From contig JAKNDB010000105.1 in NCBI GenBank assembly GCA_024305405.1, positions 1,116,001-1,180,000 of the forward strand: DNA of 64,000 nucleotides, given 5' to 3'. Positions 48,896 to 60,000 of the stretch are shown in pieces; position 1 is the stretch's first letter; every line of letters starts with the position of its first letter. A model generated the notes under the pieces. That model was not told the origin of the DNA and made no database searches. It worked only from the letters and a program-made list of their open reading frames with translations. Source of the DNA: Dirofilaria immitis (Eukaryota > Nematoda > Chromadorea > Rhabditida > Onchocercidae). The position numbers and the translations under genes are program-made.

Positions 48896-49278
48896 TCCTC
48901 AAAAATATAATAAATATTTGACATCTTTGCTGAATATCTATGATTCTTTGTTTGTATCTTGTTCAAAAATTGTTCGTATTAAATCTATTCTTTAGAATGC
49001 AATGACAGCTGAGTACTGGATAAATTAATTCTCTGCAGCAGTTCAAGCTGAAGTACAATCGAGATTAAAATCTTTGAGTGATCAGTGACCATTTTATTCG
49101 TCAGTTGTTTTCCTTTAAAGAATATATTAGATTTGGCTTCAATTATCTACAATCGAACATGCTGAACAATCGTTGTTTCTATCAAAAACAATTTTATCGA
49201 AGACAGAACATGGCATTTAAAAATGAAAAACATTTAAAAACAATTGTTCACAAAAGAAATAGCGTCAAATTATTGTTT

Positions 49279-51098
49279 TTATGCGATAATTTCAGTAATT
49301 CTCGTTGTTCCCGATTCCAGCCGTAATTCGCATGTGCTACCATAAGTTCCGTTAGGACAAGTTCGGCATTCTACTAGTGCATCTCCGTTTATAAAACAGT
49401 CTCCTCCATCCCTTCAGTTCATTTATATTGAAACTAATAAGTACTATTTTTGACATATATTTTTGGTTTACATCTTCAATTTTAGAAATAAAAACAAAGG
49501 ACAATCTTTATAAAAAGGCCCCAGAATGAAGTATTTCTAAGAGATATATTTCGAACTACAATTTAGTTACTTTATGTGTAACAATCAAGAGTAATTTTAA
49601 GGATATTCTCGACTTCCATAAAATTTATTTTATTCTTAATGTTTCAACATTACAGAATCACATAAAATTCAAAACAAGCCTCAAAACAATTTCTTGTTAT
49701 AACTAGGTGAACCGGGATACTGAAAACCTAGTGCTTAATAACTGCGTACATTTGTTGGCATTTGTGAGTTCTTTTAATATAAGCAAGACTGGAAGATGAC
49801 ATATAATGGACTAATTATAATTAAATGAAGTATATTCTAAAGCAGCTTTCTAAAAAGAGTGAAAAATGATTTGGTACTGAAATACCAAGCGTCTTTCTTG
49901 AGCATCTCCTGAATACTTCATCTTCTTTCAAACTTAGCAAAAAAAAGAAACTCACGGACATGGGCATGGGATGCAATCCTCTACTGTGCCCTGTGTCGCA
50001 TCACCATAAAACCTTCTGCACAATTCTCACACTGAATGCCAGTTGTGTTATGCAAACAGAACTACAATGACAAAATATCAGTTGTGTTAATAGTAATTGT
50101 CTGAAAATTGAAAACTTCAACAATCCCCAAAGAGATGCTCTCAGGATGACTACAGATACATTGCACTGATATATCAAGCTTAATCGCTTCTTTAGTTACA
50201 TTCAACTACTAAAATACAAAACTGCATCCATTTGCAATGAATGAATACGCTTTCTTCAAATCTAAAATTTTCTCATGTATTACTTTTAATAATGTTTCAT
50301 TTTTTCAAGTTGATGCTTCTGGTTTTTCCTGTCTTGGAGACTGAATGGTGAAATGACTGATTCATTTAATTATTCCGAAAATTTGATGAATTTGCCATAA
50401 TATTCGGCATTCAAATAACATCGTTCACAAATGAATGTTAAGAATGAAGTGATAAAATGATTACAAAACATTCGCCGTTCTCATTGCATTGCGAGGAATG
50501 CTTATTGCATATACATTCTGCAAACTCATTGTTTCTCTCAGCTGGTATACAACCTATTTCGCCCATTAAAGCACTACCTTCAAATCCATCTAAACATCTG
50601 AAAAGACTTCACTGAATACCATCATTTAATTATTTGCAATTTGTGCGAGAAATATAGCCAGAATATGCTTGATGCAATGATGATGATGATGATGATGATG
50701 AAATTTGGTCTCGATTATTATATTATATTTATATATTATAATAAATTATGGATGCTTAATCTGATGATAGCAGTTTCTCAAATTAGGATTGCTTGATTCA
50801 TCATTTTGCTTTTGTTTGAATGGATCGAAATTACAATTCAAAATTTAAACTAAGTAGTGAAATCAATGTTCAACGAATAATTTTCACTTCTGAATTAAGC
50901 CTCCTAATTTTATCACCCAATAACTCCATATTGCAATCAATATCTTCATTAACTTACTTTTCACACTGTACTCCAAACGTATTATCAGCGCAGTTCAAAC
51001 ACTCGTGCGTGAAAGGACTACAAATGGACGAATGACCGTTGCAAAAACAATCGCCTTTATAACCCAGGTAAATCCGATTACAAATTGGAATAGATTTT
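49279..51098 (-). CDS. npa-1: laminin-type EGF domains at the NPA C-terminus
   Basis: Exon 50958-51098 begins with the last NPA residues (KSIPICNRIY) and runs without a break into CFCNGHSSICSP, ECLNCADNTFG and QCEK. Exon 50465-50597: CLDGFEGSA, CICNKHSSQC. Exon 49956-50061: CLHNTTGIQCENCAEGF, then after one missing T GDATQGTVEDC and CPCP. Exon 49279-49411: DGGDCFINGDALVEC, CPNGTYGSTCE, stop. These are C-x-C-N-x-H-S-x-x-C / C-x-x-N-T-x-G-x-x-C-E-x-C modules as in laminins and perlecan: two full and one partial. Phases are 2, 2, 0, 2. No membrane segment follows, so the product should be secreted. Confidence 0.87.
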
Positions 51099-54000
51099 CT
51101 GGAATATGAATTAACGAGATGAAGTCGAGTTTCTTGGAATGTAATTGATCACTGATTTAGAAATATTTAAATACTTATAAGCTTACCCGGCTTTTATTCG
51201 ATTTTTTTATCTTTTATTTCAGCAGCATATGTTGCTAATTCAGCACTGAGCATCTGTGCTGTAAAGTTTCCATCCGATCTGTGTTCTTCCAACTTCTGTA
51301 TTTTAAAAATTTTTAAATTATCGAAAATCGCAAAAAATAGCAGAGTTTTTTAACGTGAAAAATGAATCGTAAAGCATTAGAAAAAGGCAGAATGATTGCA
51401 AAACTACTTTTCGATTTTTTTATAGCTAAAAAAATATTCCCATAAAATTATTCCACAAAATTTATTTTCATAAAAACCCTATAAAATTTTACAGTGGCAA
51501 TTTCATTGCCAAACATCCGACGGACGAATCGTTTACATTCGGACTCGATGATTTTTGTGCGTCCATTTTCTTCTTATGTTCAGCTTTTTCATAAAATTCA
51601 AAAATGCGCTCATAAACTGCATCATCACTTATATCACGATCATGAATCAGATGACCCAATTCAGTCTTCTGAAAAAACTGCCGTGATGTCATCTTAAGCC
51701 GTATTTAGATTTTTCTTAATACTTTATTTCTTGAAGTTTGTTAGTTCATAAAAATCTAATAGTTACAAAACCCTGACAATAGTTTAAAATCTTATTTTTA
51801 AATTTTAATCTTCCCTAGAAATTAATTTTACAACTGAATCTGAATGCTGATTTTATCACGATGTTAAAAGAACTAACCTGATCAGGAGATAGCCACGACG
51901 TTAGCTTTCCAAGATCAAATCTTTCAATACCATATATCTTCTGACAAAAATGCTTATTTGATCCGCTTCGGTACGTTGATTTTCATTTGTCAAATTTTCT
52001 ACCAACTGAGCAAATTTAGCCACTAATAGTTCAATAGATATTGATTCTTTGTTCATAAATTTGAGCAGTTCAAGTCCATCAGTTCCAAAAAGCTGCTTCA
52101 CTCGATTTTGACAGATCCGTTTTAATTCTCTGAAAATCCCCAAAATAAATAAATAATTTATATTGAAGATTTTTAGATTTCTGGTTAAGATAAATTTGGT
52201 GGTGTAATCGACTTGCTTTTATATATTGCACTGTAATCTCGAAAATTTTCTTCTGTTTTCTTATTTATAACGAGTTTCTGATTCCCAATATCTTGCTCTA
52301 ATTTTGATTTTCGAAAACTGACTACTGATCAACTTGACAACAACAGGTGTCTGAATATTAAAAATGTATCGTCCTCTAAATTAAACTGCTAAATCGTAAA
52401 GAATATTTGTCGATATGAATATCATAAAGGCATATATTCTTGTCAAGCAATTCAAGACTACGAAAAGATATCTATTTAATTCTGGTATTGTTTTCTCGAA
52501 CAAGATAATTTTTGAATTCATCAATTAATTTAAAAATATTACTCGGATACTTTTTCTTGGCTTAACGAATCGAGATTTTCGTAATAATCTAACATTTCCG
52601 TCAAAAGATTTTCATTTCTTGCTCCTTCTGCCAATATTGTTTCAATTTCGGTTTCCTGAAACCTTTTAAGGTCATGCAAAAGCATGCCATGTTCGAATTG
52701 AAGTAATCGAATTGAATAATCTCCAATTTTAAACTTTACTTGTTCTCTAGTAAACCAATGAATTTGTTTCACGAATAAATTATCCTCATTTATTCGTCTT
52801 GGATGTCGTATTGCCGGTGATCCATATATATTATAGATTAGCTTGCAGGTTGGAGCCATCTGAAATTTTACTTTCTGGAAAGAGTAGTCGAAAGAGCTTT
52901 AAAATTCAGTTTTTTAATCAGTATATGAGAAATCCTAATCCTTGCACCATTTTATGTTGAATAATAAGAGTTAAATAACTCTTTAGAATTTTATTTATAA
53001 TTAAGCACCATTTTCTTGGCATTCTTTTTCTGGAAGAATTTTCGTAGCAAATCTACTTTCCAAATTAAATATTTACCATGTCAACATATTTCTTATTCGT
53101 TTTACTTAATCGCATATAAAATTGGTTCAGTTTCTCGTTAATTTCTTCGCTTGTTCGACCAAAATTATACATATCAGCAATTAAATAATAATTCCGATCG
53201 CCCAAAAGCACTCGCAATAATTCATTGCATGTTTCTCGAAAACTTCGTACTGCCTATAAATTATAAATTGCAATGTATCATTTTAATCATTAATCACAGG
53301 AAGCGAATGCAAATCAATCTTTTCTTTTTCATAGATTAAAAAGATTTACTTACCTATAGAAGAAAAAACATGTTAAAGCAACTTGATGAAACAAATTTGT
53401 ATTCTTCATAATTTCACAATTTCTGTTCAAATTTAGAACATAACAAAGGCGAACATAAATTTGATCATCAATTATCATTATTGTTCAGATCTAACAAGAG
53501 AAGAACAATTACGGCAAATATAGGTAGTATCAATATACATTTGTCTAATGAAGACTAAGTTGTAAAACAAAATAGATAGGTAATTATGAAAATAACTACA
53601 AAATTAACTTTTAGAAATGATGAAGAGAAGATCAGATAAAACATTATTTTAAAAAATAGAATTTTAGAATGGACTAACAACGAAAAAGTAATTTATCATT
53701 TGCTTGCCATTCAATCGCTTGAGAAGGTCACCGAATAAATTTTATTCTTCTGTTAATTTCAAAGAGAATATCGCTTAGTCGCAGAACTTTAATCCAAATT
53801 ACTATCATTTAAACTTATTTTGCTCATTTGAAAAGAAGTAATTTAAAGAATCTTAATTCTTGTATTATATAGTTGATACGGTGGAAATTCAGAGATATAT
53901 AACTTCTCGAACTGTAAGATCTGAGACCACTTTTTACTTACCATCTCTCGCAATCCGCCATCAGTCATAAGTAGTTGAGCATATGTTTTTTCTAGTATTA

Positions 54001-57000
54001 GTGCTATATCATTTGTTGCTTTAAACAACTTGTTCAACATATCAACTTTCTCAAGAGTTAACCATTTCCACATATTCAAGTTACCAACTCCTGCCCACTT
54101 TTCATTTCTTCCTTCCTCTGTAAATCTGTCGACCGGAATAACCAGCACCACATCTTCTCCTGTAAATGATTTAAAAAATTTCTTGCTACCAAACTTTCAA
54201 AAAACTGGGAAATTTTCCTTGTTAATTCAAGCAGAGTTGGAAAGCGACAACGAAAAATGCACAACTAACTCAATAATTTTAACAGTTTAACAATGACAAT
54301 GTTGCGACACATTGAAGGACTTTGTCGCTGAAATCGCGAGGAGAACTAGAAAATCAGAGAATTCAGCGCTTCCTTTGTGTTGGATTCTCATGAATGGGTT
54401 ATGTTGCACGTGCGTATGTAGTGTATAGTGTAAGATAAGCTAGAATTGTTCGCCTTTGTTTTCTATGAATTGTATTTCCCACAGCTAACAAAGGCCTCAC
54501 TTCTTATAGTCACAACTCTACCAGGATCCTCCGTTCACGAGAAAAGAGGTCTGGATCAACCATTATGCAGGGCGTCTTTCGACGAGGTCGATTGGATGCG
54601 GCAGATCGGGCGTTTCCTTTAAGTTTTTTTTTCGGTGAGCGATGTTATCATCACTGGACTTGTCTTACTGATATCATCAAAATTGTATAATTGATTGTAG
54701 TCGTTGTGTTCGTTGATGTAATTTTTGCCGTAATAAAGATTTAATTACCCAAGTTTGAGGTTCATTCCAAGTGTGATAAACAAGAAATTGAAGAAATTTA
54801 GAGGGACTGAAAAAAATTATTCACTCAAGTTTTGTCACGATCAGATAGAAATCGTCGACATCCTTTAACTGCTAATACGTGAATCGAGTTCTAGTCCCTT
54901 CCTATTTTATGTTTTACATTTCGCGTTCAGTATTCCGTGCTTCTTTTTTTTCCCCTCCTTTTATCACGTAAAAACAAAACAGTGGAGAAAACCAACTTTC
55001 ATCCGCTTCTAAATTCTGAGATTCCATCCGTCGAATTGCTGGTTTCACATTCCCTTCCGCTTGTTTTGTGACCGTTATTGTTTCCCATTGTGTCGGCTGC
55101 TCAGCTTCTATAAGGAATCTGTCAACTTGGTCATCTTGAGCGGCTAATGATGTTGTTTGAAGCTCATTTCGAAGCTGTAATTATTAGCTTTGGATCTTAG
55201 CATGTCTATTTTATATAAATATGACATCCTATCTCTCCAATCAAGATTTAAGTCCGTCCTTCGAAAAATTAAGAAAAATTTGTGTTTAATTATTATCATA
55301 CATATTTCGACTTTTCTCTATTTATCATTCGCCTGTTAAAGGCTGTCAAAAAAATAAAAGTAAATGAAATTTGCTGAGGATGAAAATCGATGTTGATGGT
55401 GTGAAAATTCGAGACAGCGAAATATTTTGTTTCTGAACATATAGAATAATGATAATCGAAGGCAGCTCAATGTTGGAGATTTCTAAATGTAGGAGAGCAA
55501 ATGAAAAGAAGTAGAATGAATATCTGGACCAACAAGAATTTTGCTGAATGCCTTGAGCATTAATTTATTTATCCAGTCGAATTGGTCTCATCGAATTGGA
55601 AAATTGATAATTAAGAACTAATTTTTGTCTTATTAGGTGCGTATGCATTTATATCACGTAAAGAGAAAAACTGAATGTTAATTTCAGAAATTCTAAATCA
55701 AATGAAATAGTTGACATTGAACTAAAATTATTTTTATATCCTAGCCAAAAAGAATCCCTTGAAATCTACCTTAGAGTGGTATGTTTCTTATACTCAATTT
55801 TTTCTTTTTTTTTTTGTTATAAAGATCTTGTATAAATACATTTTGCATACTGGTACAGTCGGAACATGTTTCAGCTTTAGCCATGTGGTATGAAACGTAT
55901 TGAACTTATATTAAGCGCATCGAATTACGTTAAAGACAAAATGAACAATGATTGTAAGATTTTCCATGAAATTGTGATATTTCTTACTATTATTAAGAAG
56001 GAATATGAAAAAAAATGAGATCAAAGTTCTGCATATCCATATACATGTCAATTGCGATCTAATTTTGCTTTCATATTCAAAGATTGACTAATTAAAATTA
56101 TTTTGCTGAAAATTTTATGATTGTTTTGTGAGTGAAATGCAAATTTGAGCATGATATCGAGAATTTCGTAATATATCGACTCTGCTTTTTACTAAAACAA
56201 AGCTAGTTTAGTAATTTAGGTCTTCAGAATCCAAATCTTTTATTGCTCTAAGGATATGATTTGATAAAGAATTTAAATCGGCAGTTGTTGTCAGAAACTA
56301 CTGAAAGAGAAATGAGAAAATAAGAATAAATATGAGATGATGCAAGAAAAGAACAAGAAAATTGTGATGATGACAAAATGATAAACTCTGTTTTTCAAAT
56401 CGCAATTGAATTTAAAGATTTTTCTGGTGGCATGACTCGCAGTATTTGTATACCATAAATTTGAAAGTAGCACTCAAAATTTCAATCTAAATCAAAATGA
56501 AATAATGATTCACTGAGGAATTTTGTGCAACTTGAAATTCAGGAAAATGGGTTGACTATAAATGTATAGTTTTTATTTGTAGTATTTTTATCCTATAACG
56601 ATGTATTTGTCAAATAATGTATTTTATAAATAATTTAGATAGAAAGCTTGCTAGATAAAAATTCATCCGGATGAAAAAACTGATAGCTCTCAGTTATTTA
56701 ATTAACTTTTAAAAGATTTTTCTAATTTCTAAGGATATTGATTGAATTATTTATCAAATGAAATTTATAGTATCTTTTTAATCATACTTAATTTTTCTGC
56801 TGAGTAATTGATTATACTATTTTTATTAGTATAACAATAAAAATTTCAAGTTGCACAAAATTCCTCAGTGAATCATTATTTCATTTTGATTTAGATTGAA
56901 ATTTTGAGTGCTACTTTCAAATTTATGGTATACAAATACTGCGAGTCATGCCACCAGAAAAATCTTTAAATTCAATTGCGATTTGAAAAACAGAGTTTAT

Positions 57001-60000
57001 CATTTTGTCATCATCACAATTTTCTTGTTCTTTTCTTGCATCATCTCATATTTATTCTTATTTTCTCATTTCTCTTTCAGTAGTTTCTGACAACAACTGC
57101 CGATTTAAATTCTTTATCAAATCATATCCTTAGAGCAATAAAAGATTTGGATTCTGAAGACCTAAATTACTAAACTAGCTTTGTTTTAGTAAAAAGCAGA
57201 GTCGATATATTACGAAATTCTCGATATCATGCTCAAATTTGCATTTCACTCACAAAACAATCATAAAATTTTCAGCAAAATAATTTTAATTAGTCAATCT
57301 TTGAATATGAAAGCAAAATTAGATCGCAATTGACATGTATATGGATATGCAGAACTTTGATCTCATTTTTTTTTCATATTCCTTCTAATAATAGTAAGAA
57401 ATATCACAATTTCATGGAAAATCTTATAATCATTGTTCATTTTGTCTTTAACGTAATTCGATGCGCTTAATATAAGTTCAATACGTTTCATACCACATGG
57501 CTAAAGCTGAAACATGTTCCGACTGTACCAGTATGCAAAATGTCTAGTAATTTCAACAGTCAGTAAATTAAATTTAAAGACTTTTTGAGAGTTCGAGAAA
57601 AATTTCGAAGAACAACTAACCTTAATAAATTTAGGAAAAAGGCATAAAATAAAGTATTTTAAAAGGAAAGTCCACATCTCTGTAGTCGCTGCCGATAATA
57701 TTTCAGATTGAATATTGTTTACGAAGAATGGGAATATTTTTGCAAAGAATAGAAAGAGCTCGAGCTCCAGCCCATTTGTTATGTCCCCGTTTCCATGTTC
57801 CTACAAGTCCCAGGAATTCTACGGGAAAACATTTAGAAATATTCGTAAGTAACTTTTAAAATGAAGCAGCTGACGCTCACTGATATCACAAATCAAACTC
57901 TCTTATCATTCAAAATTTCTGTTTTTCGTAAAAAAATTTTTTCGAGAGCCTTTCGCAAATTTCTTTCCTCATGTTAAAAATGTCACATTTAGAGATTCTT
58001 CAATTCTTCTCAACTCTTTCAGTTTGTGGATTAGAGCAATCCATTATCTCAAATAAAAAATAAAAAGAACTATCAGCATTAAATTCTGAAGGTTTAACAA
58101 CGGGATTTGAAGTCTGAGTGAGAAAGTCTAGATTTTACCGCTGTTAAAATTTTTGTAATTAATTTTACAAAGTTGTTCTTCAAGCATTGATTTAGAATTG
58201 CTTGCTGAACAGTTATTTAATAAATATGAAGATTTAATGCTTATCATTTATCACAATTGCACTCTATGAAATGATTGAAAAAATTACGATTTTTTCAATT
58301 TCCTGTCATACTTACAACCAGAAAATTATAAGAAAATTCCTCAAAAATATTAAAAATATTTCTTCATTCCGTTTTACTTTTAAAGGAATAATACTTAAAT
58401 TGAAATTCATATGCATAATATTTTTACGGCTGATGTTTATTAATTTATTCTGTTGAATTACATGTTACAGATAAATATAATTACGTAGATAAAGTTGAAT
58501 TCTAATTCTAAGTTTAAAATCTTGATTTCAACTTCTGCACTACGGTGTATTAAAAATCTACCAAAGAGATGTCATAAATTTTTCAGTTGATAAATGAAAT
58601 TCAAACTGAAACGTGATAATATTTTACCGATGATTCGACTTTATAACTATTCTGATACACAAGATAAAAAGAACAATTAATTTTGTTCAACTGATGGAAA
58701 GCACTATAAATATCATTTTTTCAAGTGATAAGCTATTTTATTTTTAAAATTAGCATTTCAGAGCGATTTTCAGGAATGTTACTCAATTAGCTTTAGTGAT
58801 TATAGTAATCACCACACGAAGAATAAAAACCTCAGCTATGCTGAGAAATATTCGAGGCTTTTTGAAAACTGAATGTAACTGCAGTGCAATAAAACCCGAA
58901 TTTTGTTAACTTAGCAACTGAAAACAATAATCGAACTAATTCATTTGAATTTTTTCATTCCACCAAGAAAAATAAAAAACAATCCATAATAAAGGAAGCA
59001 GTGCTTAGGGCTTAGAGCAGTATGGGAATATAACAAGAGTAAAAAGGTACGCCAAGCAAAACGTCTTAAAATTATATTAAATCCTATATCTAATCATTTC
59101 GGTATTGCAGAGTACTCTACAAAGAAAATTCTTTAAGGTAAAAAGTACAATGGGATTTAATATATTTATAAATTCCCTTTTTTTCATGTCACATTTCGAG
59201 AAAAATTCCTCCAAATATCCTGTTTCTGGAATAATTATTTCTTCAATAATATTTCTCAAATATTATTGTTCGATAAAGTAGACAGAAGAATCTGCAATTT
59301 ATTGAATACACTTAATGTAAAGAAACATTTTTAAGTGTTTAGAAAAATTACTTTTAAATAACTGCTATATGTTAGATTAGTAAACCTGTGTTAAATAATG
59401 TGAAATAATTTCCCTGAATTCGCTTATTCAAGCGAATAGTATGGAAGATCATGCATGGTATTGCGTAAACTCTAGCTTGAGCCTTCTTTGATTCATCATT
59501 CATGGAATCGATTAATATAGCAATTTTCTTTTCGAGCTTATTGACAGCTATATCACTGCGTATCATAACATTCAACTCATGAGCTATATTTTCACCGCCA
59601 ATTGCTTTAAATAATTCGTGACAACTTCGCGCTAATGATTCTGTAGCAGGTTTCTTCGCTTCACCGCTTGCACTTTTAAAAATTCGAAAATTTTGGATTG
59701 AATTTCTTCACGGCTTTTTCCTGCAATTAGGCATGAGTACAGATTTGAATATTAATTATCAATTTCAAATTTCCGCAGCTGTGTCTGTCCATGAAAATTA
59801 TTGTTAAATATAGTGTGAGGAGAAAGTAAGGAGAAGTAATTTACTGCGTGTTCTTAAATAACTTTATAAATCTGTAAATATCTCTATAAATAACAAGGAG
59901 TCAATAAATAACTTCATCTAAATTATTATCAATTATAAATGAAATCTGCTTCCTTATTCAATGACCAAGTGACGTCATTGAAAATTGAACAGGACAAAAA

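Larger units (their letters stand above)
54160..59385 (-). other. 5.2-kb NPA intron with mobile-element cargo
   Basis: Lies between exon 59386-59720 (phase 1, GTTTAC donor) and exon 53942-54159 (TTTACAG acceptor). It holds an LTR remnant (54299-54865) and a large inverted repeat (55838-57543). I found no convincing NPA exon inside; the frame 59077-59259 has weak resemblance only. The rest is AT-rich. Confidence 0.7.

Noticed and set aside
49279..51098. Laminin-EGF exons as a separate laminin or perlecan gene
   Set aside because: The first of these exons also carries the end of an NPA unit, and the upstream junction phase matches NPA.
56291..57090. Two identical 60-codon frames on opposite strands (56291-56473 and 56908-57090)
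   Set aside because: They are the same sequence in the two arms of the inverted repeat; Phe-rich, with no splice or start context.
55838..57543. Palindrome as a missed-adapter long-read artefact
   Set aside because: Such artefacts have almost no loop; here a 302-bp unique spacer separates the arms. It is still worth testing with spanning reads.
59077..59259. Possible extra NPA exon in the large intron
   Set aside because: Only a vague Y-x-E-F-F similarity; the flanking exons already join in phase without it.
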